Source: JAQXGO01 sp045592445
GTDB taxonomy: Bacteria > Bacillota > Clostridia > UMGS1883 > UMGS1540
DNA length: 23,594 bases
Direction: 5' to 3'
NCBI GenBank assembly: GCA_045592445.1
Contig: JAZNUV010000010.1
Location: 1-23,594 of the forward strand
The translations under genes were made by a program, and so were the position numbers. A model generated the notes under the pieces. It was not told the DNA's origin and searched no databases. It saw nothing but the letters and a program-made list of their open reading frames with translations. This document shows, piece by piece, positions 1-6,977 of this stretch. Numbering within the stretch: the stretch's first letter is position 1; each line of letters opens with the position of its first letter.

Positions 1-305
1 ATCCTTTTATGATTGTAATTAGCTGCATACTCGCTATTAATATGTATTTTCATCATCTTTGTTCCGAATACACCATTGTGCTTGTTATACATATCTGTTA
101 TTTTTTCAGCTAATTGTTCGTTTTCTAATTGACTTTTACTCGGTTTTCTTTTAAGCCATTTGTAGTATGATGAACGATTAATATTAAGCAAAGCACACAA
201 CCACTCAACTGGATAATTATACTCTGTGTGGCATTCCTTGATGGTTATGAAGTTGTTTTCTAATCTGACTCCGCTCAGCGTCGCCTCCTTTCTACCTCCT
301 GCAAT
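1..305 (-). CDS. IS3-family transposase OrfB, N-terminal part (partial, reached by -1 frameshift)
   Basis: In the -1 frame relative to orfA, an open frame runs from the A7 tract at 305-311 to the window edge, about 101 codons with no stop. It encodes the typical N-terminal helix-turn-helix region of IS3 OrfB proteins, including YPVEWLCALLNINRSSYY followed by KWLKRKP and the segment NKHNGVFGTKMM, which corresponds to the family's 'YGYRRI' region. The DDE integrase core would follow to the left of position 1. No ATG, GTG or TTG with a ribosome binding site opens this frame near its start, so it is probably made as an OrfAB fusion. A CTG at about 265, just after AAGGAGG, is a weak alternative start. 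Confidence 0.85.
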   Translation of the reverse strand, partial: MAGGRKEATLSGVRLENNFITIKECHTEYNYPVEWLCALLNINRSSYYKWLKRKPSKSQLENEQLAEKITDMYNKHNGVFGTKMMKIHINSEYAANYNHKR

Positions 306-955
306 TTTTTTAGGACATTTATCTCCATTTCAAGCCGTCTTTTCTCTGCTTCCAAAATCTGATTTTGAGCTTTAAGGCGATCTACCTCTGTCAAATCTGA
401 TTCAGCTTTTGCTTTACCTCTACCGTCAATTAAACCATCAATACCTTTTTGTTCATACTTGCGTACCCAAAGATAAATTTGCTGATAGGAGACGTTATAC
501 TTTTCCATAGTTAAAGCATAGTTTCTATCGTTTGCGATGCAATACTTAACTATCTCTATTCTTTCTTCGAATGTGGTTTTTCTTGCTTTGGTCATATGTT
601 TATTTCCTCCAGAACGAGTATCTTTTAATTCTTTATGACCATTATACCACAAAATCCAACGTTGGAGTTGTACTTTACTTGAAATTTTGTATTTTTTGCA
701 AATTTCTTCCTGACTTGTTGTTCCGTTGAGATAATCTAATACAGCAGAATATTTTGTTTCCTTAGAGTACTTTTTATATGTTGTAGACGGCTTCAAGCCA
801 TCCTCACCCTCGGATTTGTATTTTCTTATCCACGTTTGAAACGAAGCAATAGACACACCGTATTTTTTTGCCATAATCGTCTGTGATGTGTTTCCATCCA
901 AATACTCTAATACTGCTTTTAGTTTGTTTTCATAGTCGACTTTAAAATTAGACAT
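275..955 (-). CDS. IS3-family transposase OrfA (226 aa, DNA-binding subunit)
   Basis: OrfA binds the IS ends and supplies the N-terminus of the OrfAB transposase. Three helix-turn-helix-like units can be read: residues ~8-55, ~66-110 and ~128-175. Each has the pattern hydrophobic helix, 'AKKYGVS/CKKYKIS/MEKYNVS', then a W-I/V-x-x-Y helix. Residues ~188-226 form a Leu/Lys/Glu-rich coiled coil (LKAQNQILEAEKRRLEMEIN), as expected for the leucine zipper of this family. The length is at the long end for OrfA. The ATG at 955 follows AAGGGGG (962-968) with a six-T spacer; this ribosome binding site is buried in a hairpin. The stop lies inside orfB. Confidence 0.9.
   Translation of the reverse strand: MSNFKVDYENKLKAVLEYLDGNTSQTIMAKKYGVSIASFQTWIRKYKSEGEDGLKPSTTYKKYSKETKYSAVLDYLNGTTSQEEICKKYKISSKVQLQRWILWYNGHKELKDTRSGGNKHMTKARKTTFEERIEIVKYCIANDRNYALTMEKYNVSYQQIYLWVRKYEQKGIDGLIDGRGKAKAESDLTEVDRLKAQNQILEAEKRRLEMEINVLKKLQEVERRRR
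305..326 (-). promoter_or_regulatory. Programmed -1 frameshift site (A7 slippery tract) joining OrfA and OrfB
   Basis: On the minus strand the orfA codons read CTA AAA AAA TTG, so the heptamer A AAA AAA (311-305) sits exactly in the X XXY YYZ phase. A Shine-Dalgarno-like GGAG (326-323) lies 11 nt upstream, the position of the stimulator in dnaX-type frameshifting. The -1 frame downstream is open and encodes OrfB. Confidence 0.75.
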
Positions 956-961
956 AAAAAA

Positions 962-1025
962 CCCCCTTAGAATAGTCTTGAAATTTTTTGTTATTTCAAG
1001 TGTCTACTCTAAGGGGATTATATCA
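962..1025 (-). promoter_or_regulatory. IS internal extended -10 promoter and ribosome-binding-site-sequestering hairpin
   Basis: On the minus strand, TGA-TATAAT (1025-1017) is an extended -10 element with no good -35 (a TTGATA lies 21 nt upstream). Directly after it comes CCCCTTAGAGTAG (1016-1004), which pairs with CTATTCTAAGGGG (975-963) with one G-T wobble. An inner CTTGAAAT/ATTTCAAG stem lies around 981-1000. The 3' arm contains the transposase ribosome binding site AAGGGGG and is followed by six T, so the hairpin also resembles an intrinsic terminator. Confidence 0.7.
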
Positions 1026-1068
1026 GATTTAAACAGTCCCTTTTATCAACTTAAAAATACATGTAAAA

Positions 1069-2400
1069 TCAGACAACACCCTGTGCCATCATGGCATCTG
1101 CAACCTTCAGGAATCCTGCAACGTTTGCACCAAATACATAATCACCTTCTCTGCCAAATTCCTTTGAAACCTGATATGTATTTTTCTGAATGTTGTACAT
1201 AATGCCTTGGAGCTTTGCATCAACTTCCTCAAAAGTCCAGCTATAACGCATGGAGTTTTGGCTCATTTCAAGTGCAGATGTGGCAACACCGCCTGCGTTT
1301 GAAGCCTTACCCGGTGCATACAGAATACCACTGGACTGGAACAGCTCAATGGCTTCCGGTGTGGAAGGCATATTTGCACCTTCGCATACTGCCATACACT
1401 TATTCTTAATCAGAAGTTTTGCATCCTCGCCACAAAGTTCATTTTGTGTAGCACAAGGTAATGCAATATCGCAAGGAATGCTCCAAACACCTTTGCCCTC
1501 ATGGTATTCTGCCGTGGGACGATACTGGAGATAATCCTTTACGCGACCGCGTTTAACTTCTTTTATTTCTTTGAGTGCAGCTAAATCGATACCGTCTTTA
1601 TCAAAAATATAGCCAGAGGAATCGCTTGCAGAAACTACCTTTGCACCAAGTTGCTGTGCTTTTTCAATAGCGTAAATTGCAACATTACCCGCACCGGATA
1701 CCACAACAGTTTTATCCTTTAAGGTATCACCCTTCGTTTCGAGTGCTGCTTTCGTGAAGTATACAAGCCCGTAACCTGTTGCCTGTGTACGTGCCAAAGA
1801 ACCGCCGTATGCAAGACCTTTACCCGTCAAAACGCCTTCATAAAGTCCTGTCAGGCGCTTATACTGTCCGTAAAGATAACCAACCTCACGAGCCCCAACG
1901 CCAATGTCACCTGCGGGTACATCCACGTCAGCACCAACGTACTTATAAAGCTCCGTCATAAAGCTTTGGCAAAACGCCATGACCTCTCTGTCGGATTTAC
2001 CCTTCGGGTCAAAGTCAGAGCCACCCTTGCCACCGCCGATAGGAAGACCGGTCAGGGAATTTTTGAAAATCTGTTCAAAACCCAAAAACTTGATGATACC
2101 AAGGTTTACAGAGGGATGAAAACGAAGACCACCCTTGTAAGGCCCAATTGCATTGTTAAACTGCACACGAAAACCGCGGTTTACCTGCACCTTACCATTA
2201 TCATCTACCCACGGAACGCGAAACATAATCTGACGTTCCGGCTCAACCAGTCTCTCTAAAAGACCGCATTCACGGTATTTAGAATTTTTTTCCGTTACAG
2301 TTTCCAGAGAATTTAATACTTCTTCCGTCGCCTGATGAAATTCCTTTTCACCCGGATTACGGCTGATTACCTGCTCTAGAACTTCCTTTGCATAGGACAT
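1069..2400 (-). CDS. gdhA: Glutamate dehydrogenase, NADP-type (443 aa)
   Basis: This cytoplasmic enzyme interconverts 2-oxoglutarate plus ammonium and glutamate. The length and hexameric-type sequence match the GdhA family end to end. The substrate-binding segment PIGGGKGGSDFDP contains the catalytic-region Lys125. PAGDIGVGAREVGY carries Asp165. The Rossmann nucleotide loop is GAGNVA at 236-241, and the C-terminus VADAMMAQGVV is complete. NADP preference is inferred from overall similarity and not proven. The ATG at 2400 follows AGGAGG with good spacing. The gene has its own promoter. No native terminator is visible before the insertion sequence that starts within about 50 bp of the stop codon. 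Confidence 0.96.
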   Translation of the reverse strand: MSYAKEVLEQVISRNPGEKEFHQATEEVLNSLETVTEKNSKYRECGLLERLVEPERQIMFRVPWVDDNGKVQVNRGFRVQFNNAIGPYKGGLRFHPSVNLGIIKFLGFEQIFKNSLTGLPIGGGKGGSDFDPKGKSDREVMAFCQSFMTELYKYVGADVDVPAGDIGVGAREVGYLYGQYKRLTGLYEGVLTGKGLAYGGSLARTQATGYGLVYFTKAALETKGDTLKDKTVVVSGAGNVAIYAIEKAQQLGAKVVSASDSSGYIFDKDGIDLAALKEIKEVKRGRVKDYLQYRPTAEYHEGKGVWSIPCDIALPCATQNELCGEDAKLLIKNKCMAVCEGANMPSTPEAIELFQSSGILYAPGKASNAGGVATSALEMSQNSMRYSWTFEEVDAKLQGIMYNIQKNTYQVSKEFGREGDYVFGANVAGFLKVADAMMAQGVV

Positions 2401-2433
2401 GTCGATTCCTCCTGTATTATAGATTATTTTATA

Positions 2434-2462
2434 ATTTTATCTGTAAAACACTGTATTGTCAA
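2434..2462 (-). promoter_or_regulatory. Sigma-A promoter of gdhA
   Basis: The minus strand has TTGACA (2462-2457), a 17-nt spacer and TAAAAT (2439-2434), about 35-40 nt upstream of the gdhA ATG. The leader is short and contains no obvious riboswitch. Confidence 0.85.
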
Positions 2463-2548
2463 GTATTTTTTTTGATTTTTTTCATTTTTTGTTATATCGA
2501 CTGTAAAGAACACCCCTTGCGTCTTTTCACCCGTACGTATACACCATT

Positions 2549-3331
2549 CTATCGTATGTTCATAAATACATTTTTATTGGTTTTCGATTTATAGATACAA
2601 AGCGGCATGTTGCCGAAATTTGTCAATATTTTTTCCAGGAGATCCACAACAATATACTCACTTTCGTAGTGACCAAGTTCTATAATTGGAAGTCCCCAAG
2701 CTGCGGCACTTCTCGCCACTTCGTATTTCACATCGCCTGTAATATATACGTCTGCACCTGCCGCCAAAACATCCGGCAAAAGGCTTCCGCCGCTTCCCGT
2801 ACAAAGTGCAACGCGAACAACAGGTGTGTCCGCTTTGCCGCTAAATCGAATATAAGGCAGGCGATATATCTTTTTGATTTTGTCTGCCAAATCCCCTACC
2901 GTCATTTCCTCGGGCAGATTTCCGATTCGACCTAATCCTGCACCTTCCATGCCCGTAATCGGTTTTGTATTGCTAAGATTTAAAAATTGTGCCGCCAAAT
3001 CATTCAGGCCGCCCGCCGCGCTATCTAAGTTCGTATGAGCAGCATACACGGCAATATGGTTTTGGATTAAATATAAAAGGCAACGTCCCTCGGGTGTTTC
3101 ATCTGTAATTGCCTTTATGGGGTTGAAAATCAGCGGATGGTGACTAATAATCATTTCTGCACCCACCGCCTTTGCCTCAACGGCAACATCCATATCTACG
3201 TCCAATGTCAGTAAAACGGTCTTTACTTCGGCATTCTTTTCTCCAACCAAAAGACCGACGTTATCAAAATCCTCCTGCAGTGTTTTCGGTGCATACTTTT
3301 CTAAAACATGCATTACATCTGTAACGTTCAT
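2549..3331 (-). CDS. NIF3-like dinuclear metal-centre protein (DUF34 family, 260 aa)
   Basis: This is a member of the widely conserved NIF3/DUF34 family, often annotated as 'GTP cyclohydrolase I type 2-like'; its true reaction is unsettled. The metal-ligand motifs are visible: ISHHPLIF (His64, His65), AAHTNLDSAAGG (His99, Asp103) and LGHYESE near the C-terminus (His221, Glu225). The length is that of the short form, without the inserted middle domain. The ATG at 3331 has AAAGGAG upstream. The gene is 11 bp downstream of the ATPase gene and is the last gene of the run. In many Bacillota the neighbour is the tRNA methyltransferase TrmK, which is absent here. Confidence 0.92.
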   Translation of the reverse strand: MNVTDVMHVLEKYAPKTLQEDFDNVGLLVGEKNAEVKTVLLTLDVDMDVAVEAKAVGAEMIISHHPLIFNPIKAITDETPEGRCLLYLIQNHIAVYAAHTNLDSAAGGLNDLAAQFLNLSNTKPITGMEGAGLGRIGNLPEEMTVGDLADKIKKIYRLPYIRFSGKADTPVVRVALCTGSGGSLLPDVLAAGADVYITGDVKYEVARSAAAWGLPIIELGHYESEYIVVDLLEKILTNFGNMPLCIYKSKTNKNVFMNIR

Positions 3332-3342
3332 AACCTTCTCCT

Positions 3343-4383
3343 TTAAAAAATAGATTGCACAAGTTCCTCCGTCTTTTTTTCCATTGCTTCAAAATCCATA
3401 CAAGGAACATAAATACTCTCCAAATAACCGTGGGCAGCTTTTGCCTCTGCAAACGAATCAATTGCACGTTGCATGAGCGTTCCCGCATAGCTCCAACCAT
3501 CACCAAGGTGTGGATCGTAGCGGATGAACTCGTCTAAATCCACCATTTCTGCCCCGGCGAAATTTGTGTAATAATCATAGGTTGACAATGCTGTTTTCAG
3601 TTGCGGAATATATACATGCTCCAGCTTTTTCTGTGGCTGCATCGGGCAAAAGAACAGAATTGGAGTAAATCCGCGCGCCATTGCAAGCTCTGCAAAACGT
3701 TGCATGACAACGGATGCTCCGTATGCGCCTTTCACAGTTATTACATAGGAATCGGAAAAAATTGTATCTACATAGTTTACAAATCCTTCCGGCGTTATCG
3801 CACTTGCAAAAAGGCATCGGGCGTGGCCGTTTCCCTTGCAGGTGGAAATACCGAAAATACGATTTGCAATATCCTCTCCCACCTCTTTTATTCCACGCAA
3901 ATCCGCCGCGGCCTTGTATTCATTTTCCATATCCGTAAGAAGCGGCAATGCGGCTTCTAAAAAATGATATCCATTTTGAAATGCACGTCTTTTCTTTTCC
4001 GCATAAAAACGAATCTCCTCGCCTTGCAAGGCGGGGTTCCCTTTTGTTAAAAAGGTAGCAGCATCAAAAATTTCACCACCTGCGCGCGGGTATTTCGGAT
4101 CATCATTGTGCGGTGATGTGGCATCTATGACCGCCGTCTTAAGCGACGGAATATGGACACCATCATACGAGGCAGGGTCAGATGAACAATGAAACACTTC
4201 GTACGGCAGATGTAATGCCTCCGCTTTTTTTGCAATGCGTTTCATAAGTGTTGACTTGCCTGTACCCGGTCCGCCTTTTAAGAAAATTTTTCGGCTTTTT
4301 TCTGTTTCATCCATTATAAAATTAAAATATGAGAAAAAACCACTTGGCGTATTTACGCCAGCAAACATATGCATCCCGTTCAT
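3343..4383 (-). CDS. PRK06851-type P-loop ATPase with internal duplication (346 aa)
   Basis: This resembles a Bacillota-specific family of P-loop NTPases of unknown function (PRK06851-like, from memory). The first half carries a classical Walker A, GGPGTGKST, at residues 37-45 (Lys43). The two halves are visibly repeats. Residues ~5-89 (MFAGVNTPSGFF ... FLKGGPGTGKST ... VHIPSLKTAV) align with ~189-270 (LFASAITPEGFV ... ITVKGAYGASVV ... VYIPQLKTAL). The second P-loop is degenerate and lacks the Lys. ATG at 4383 was chosen because AAAGGAG lies 8 nt upstream; the ATG at 4401 would place that site inside the gene. It lies 63 bp after hslO and 11 bp before the NIF3-like gene. It is probably cytoplasmic, with no signal peptide. 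Confidence 0.82.
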   Translation of the reverse strand: MNGMHMFAGVNTPSGFFSYFNFIMDETEKSRKIFLKGGPGTGKSTLMKRIAKKAEALHLPYEVFHCSSDPASYDGVHIPSLKTAVIDATSPHNDDPKYPRAGGEIFDAATFLTKGNPALQGEEIRFYAEKKRRAFQNGYHFLEAALPLLTDMENEYKAAADLRGIKEVGEDIANRIFGISTCKGNGHARCLFASAITPEGFVNYVDTIFSDSYVITVKGAYGASVVMQRFAELAMARGFTPILFFCPMQPQKKLEHVYIPQLKTALSTYDYYTNFAGAEMVDLDEFIRYDPHLGDGWSYAGTLMQRAIDSFAEAKAAHGYLESIYVPCMDFEAMEKKTEELVQSIF

Positions 4384-4446
4384 ATACACAACTCCTTTCA
4401 TAGCATTGTATTACGAGAGCGTGCAACACGGTGCATGTCCGCCATT

Positions 4447-5328
4447 TTATTTGTCCGTCTCTGTGAGCATTGCTGTGAGTTCTTCCTTGGTCACAACATA
4501 CTTTTTATTGCAGAAGTGACAAGTCAGTTCTGCGTTTATTTGTTTATCAATAATATCCTGAATTTCCGTTTTACCAAGACTTCTGACGGCGCGTTCAATT
4601 CGTTCCTTCGAACAATCACAATGATATGCCGTTTTACTTTTTTCAAAGGTGTATCCATCAAAATTCTGCAAGGCAAACGCCAATATATCCTCGGGTGTTG
4701 CACCCTCCTCAAGCATAGTCGTAATAGCAGGCATGGTTTTCACCATTTCCTCCAGCTTGAGAATTTGCTCGTCTGTCGCCTCGGGCATAACCTGCAATAT
4801 CATGCCGCCTGCAGCTTTTACTGTATAATCGCGATCAACCAAAACGCCAAGTGCAACAATTGATGGGATCTGTTCACTCTGCGCATAGTAAAGTGCAATA
4901 TCGTCCCCAATTTCACCCGTGCAAAGCTTCACCTGTCCGACGTATGGCTCTTTCAGTCCGAAATCACGTATAATACCGAGCAATCCGTTTGCGCCAACTG
5001 CTCCGCCGACATCAAGTTTTCCGTTTTTCAGTGGTAAATCCACTGTCGGATCGGACACATATCCCTTTACGTTTGCGCGACTATCGCTGATTGCAACCAT
5101 CTTACCCAGCGGTCCACCGCCATTTACCTGTAATGTAAGGCTATCATTTTCGCCCTTCATCATGTCACCCATAATCGCACATGCTGTCAAAAGTCTGCCG
5201 AGTGCCGCAGTTGCGGTAGGTGTCGTCATATGCGTCTGCCTTGCAGCCTCTACCATATCGGTGGTTACTGCCGCCGACACACGTACTGCACCATCTGTTG
5301 TGACGGCTCGTAAAATATAATCCTTCAT
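4447..5328 (-). CDS. hslO: Hsp33 redox-regulated holdase chaperone (293 aa)
   Basis: Hsp33 is a cytoplasmic chaperone switched on by oxidation of a zinc-bound cysteine tetrad. The C-terminal zinc motif is intact: CDC at 237-239 and CHFC at 270-273. The N-terminal substrate-binding domain starts KDYILRAVTTDGAVR, and the linker region lies in between. The start is ATG 5328, preceded by AGGGAGG with a 5-nt spacer. A TTG at 5346 in the same frame would put this ribosome binding site inside the coding region, so it was rejected. The gene lies 18 bp downstream of the HutP-like gene. Confidence 0.96.
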   Translation of the reverse strand: MKDYILRAVTTDGAVRVSAAVTTDMVEAARQTHMTTPTATAALGRLLTACAIMGDMMKGENDSLTLQVNGGGPLGKMVAISDSRANVKGYVSDPTVDLPLKNGKLDVGGAVGANGLLGIIRDFGLKEPYVGQVKLCTGEIGDDIALYYAQSEQIPSIVALGVLVDRDYTVKAAGGMILQVMPEATDEQILKLEEMVKTMPAITTMLEEGATPEDILAFALQNFDGYTFEKSKTAYHCDCSKERIERAVRSLGKTEIQDIIDKQINAELTCHFCNKKYVVTKEELTAMLTETDK

Positions 5329-5346
5329 ACTGTCCTCCCTGTTCAA

Positions 5347-5754
5347 TTATAATACTCTGTGCCCAAGTCCAATCGCAATTTCATTTAAATTTAAAAGACC
5401 AATTCCAAAAAATAAGCATACACAAACATGCTCACCGCTTCGAGCAATCCCAATCTTTCCGCCTACATTAAGACCAATTGCCTTTGACATAATTTGTGAA
5501 ACTGCTTCTCTTGCCGCGCCTGCCACTGCGCCCTCACCGCTATGCGTATTTTCAATAATACCCTCACGTTTTGCTGCAACAACCGCACGTTCAACGAGTT
5601 TGTTAACAGAGGTGATAAATTCGCCGCCAAAGTCCGCTGCCGCCGCCAAAACACCTTTTTCAGCGTACAATACCTTATTGTGTTTTTCACTTTCTCTGTC
5701 TGGTGTAAGTGCCATTTGTATTGCGTAAAACGCAACTTCTTTACTTCCCGCCAT
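5347..5754 (-). CDS. HutP-like RNA-binding protein (135 aa)
   Basis: The protein resembles the HutP family, founded by the Bacillus histidine-utilisation antiterminator, which binds mRNA in the presence of histidine and divalent metal. Features are an N-terminal helix (SKEVAFYAIQMAL), a central helix with VERAVVAAKREGII, and a C-terminal beta region GGKIGIARSG ... GIGLLNLNEIAIGLGHRVL, which parallels the HutP C-terminus. No hut catabolic genes are in the window, so a role in histidine utilisation cannot be inferred. ATG 5754 overlaps the end of the flavoprotein gene by 14 bp, suggesting translational coupling. A longer frame back to 5844 lies inside the flavoprotein gene and looks like its shadow. 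The ribosome binding site is weak (GAAAGG, about 13 nt upstream). Confidence 0.78.
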   Translation of the reverse strand: MAGSKEVAFYAIQMALTPDRESEKHNKVLYAEKGVLAAAADFGGEFITSVNKLVERAVVAAKREGIIENTHSGEGAVAGAAREAVSQIMSKAIGLNVGGKIGIARSGEHVCVCLFFGIGLLNLNEIAIGLGHRVL

Positions 5755-6976
5755 ATTCCGTTGCCATCCTTTCTCCGATTGCACGTCCTGCCGCATGACC
5801 GGTAGAAAATGCAATTTGTAGATTAAATCCACCTGTATAGGCATCTACATCTATAATCTCACCCGCAAAATAAAGCCCATTCACAAGCTTACTCTCCATT
5901 GTTTTCGGATTGATTTCATCTGTTTTAATACCGCCTGATGTAATAATTGCTTCCCGAATTGGACGAAAACCAATAATCTCTACAGAAAAAGCCTTCAATA
6001 CTTCCGCAACACCGCGTCGCTGCTCACGCGTTAATAATCCAGCTTTTTTTTGCGGTGGTATACCTGTTTTCTCCACAACAACATTTATGAGACGCTTTGG
6101 CAAAAGGTCATCCAGTGCATGTACAAAATCCTTTTTTGCATACTTTTCAAAATCTCGCAAAAGACGCTTGTCCATCATTTCGTCGCAAAGCGCAGGCTTT
6201 AAATCAATTTGCGCACAATATGCACCTTCCCCGCGCATGTGTGCACTGCCGCTTAATACAACAGGCCCTGAAATACCATCATGTGTAAACAGCATTTCCC
6301 CAAAATCTGTATAGATAGTTTTATTGTTTTTTAAAATTGAAAATCCAATATTCTTAAGACTCAGTCCTGCCAAATCATACTTTTCTTTTATGACGAGGGG
6401 TACAAGTGACGGTTTTGGTTGTACAACAGTATGTCCTACCATTTGTGCCATTTTATACCCGTCCCCCGTCGAACCCGTCTGCGGATAGCTGACACCTCCG
6501 GTTGCAAGAACAACTGCATCTGCCCGGATTTGCTTTTGCCCAAATTGCACCCCGTATATTTTCCCGTCTGAAACAAGCAATTTATCCGCACGGGCGGTGA
6601 CCACACGAACACCGACGCGTTTCAACCATTTTCGATATGCCTCCACAACATGCCGGGCATCGTCGCTCTGTGGGAAAACACGATTGCCACGTTCAACCTT
6701 GAGTGGTACACCAAGCTTTTCCGTGAAGGACATCAGTGCCTGATTGGAAAAGCCACGGAGTGCACTATGCATAAATCGCGGATTCACTACAATATTATCA
6801 AGCATTTCATCGTGTGTACAAGCATTGGTAAGATTACATCTTCCCTTGCCTGTTATGCGAAGCTTGACACCTAATTTTTCATTTTTATCCACAAGACAAA
6901 CTGTGGCACCCGCCTCTGCTGCCCTACCCGCCGCCATCATGCCTGCAGGGCCGCCACCAATTACAAGTATCTGCAC
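5741..6976 (-). CDS. HI0933/YhiN-family FAD-dependent oxidoreductase (411 aa)
   Basis: This is a flavoprotein of the HI0933 family (often annotated NAD(P)/FAD-dependent oxidoreductase, BaiN-like or aminoacetone oxidase-like); its substrate is unknown. The FAD-binding motif GGGPAGMMAA lies at residues 7-16, with Asp30 at the end of the second strand. The family signature GKGRCNLTN is at 43-51. The C-terminal FAD motif runs GLYFAGEIIDVDAYTGGFN. The start is GTG 6976: AAGGAG lies 7 nt upstream, inside the last codons of the methyltransferase gene, only 1 bp away. The family is common in gut Clostridia, and a bile-acid role should not be assumed. Confidence 0.92.
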   Translation of the reverse strand: MQILVIGGGPAGMMAAGRAAEAGATVCLVDKNEKLGVKLRITGKGRCNLTNACTHDEMLDNIVVNPRFMHSALRGFSNQALMSFTEKLGVPLKVERGNRVFPQSDDARHVVEAYRKWLKRVGVRVVTARADKLLVSDGKIYGVQFGQKQIRADAVVLATGGVSYPQTGSTGDGYKMAQMVGHTVVQPKPSLVPLVIKEKYDLAGLSLKNIGFSILKNNKTIYTDFGEMLFTHDGISGPVVLSGSAHMRGEGAYCAQIDLKPALCDEMMDKRLLRDFEKYAKKDFVHALDDLLPKRLINVVVEKTGIPPQKKAGLLTREQRRGVAEVLKAFSVEIIGFRPIREAIITSGGIKTDEINPKTMESKLVNGLYFAGEIIDVDAYTGGFNLQIAFSTGHAAGRAIGERMATEYGGK

Positions 6977-6977
6977 G

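Larger units (their letters stand above)
1..1040 (-). mobile_element. IS3-family insertion sequence (IS150-like), left part, cut by window edge
   Basis: The segment holds an orfA with helix-turn-helix repeats and a C-terminal coiled coil, a slippery A7 tract, and the beginning of orfB in the -1 frame, which is the standard IS3-family layout. The outer (left) end lies between the hairpin/promoter at 962-1025 and the gdhA stop codon at 1069. I could not place the terminal inverted repeat exactly, because the right end is outside the window; 1040 is an estimate. The catalytic DDE part of orfB lies beyond position 1. No stop codon or disruption is visible in either frame, so the copy could be intact. 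Confidence 0.85.

Noticed and set aside
4384..4401. ATG at 4401 as start of the ATPase gene
   Set aside because: The AAAGGAG ribosome binding site lies between it and the ATG at 4383, so 4383 is the likely start.
5329..5346. TTG start 18 bp upstream of hslO
   Set aside because: The AGGGAGG site would be inside the coding region and would then serve no start; ATG 5328 has ideal spacing and matches Hsp33.
5310..5350. HutP-type NAG triplets near the hslO ribosome binding site
   Set aside because: Only two triplets with N4 spacing are present; AG-rich ribosome binding sites give such pairs by chance.
5755..5844. Longer N-terminus for the HutP-like protein
   Set aside because: The extra 30 residues lie wholly inside the flavoprotein gene and do not look like HutP.
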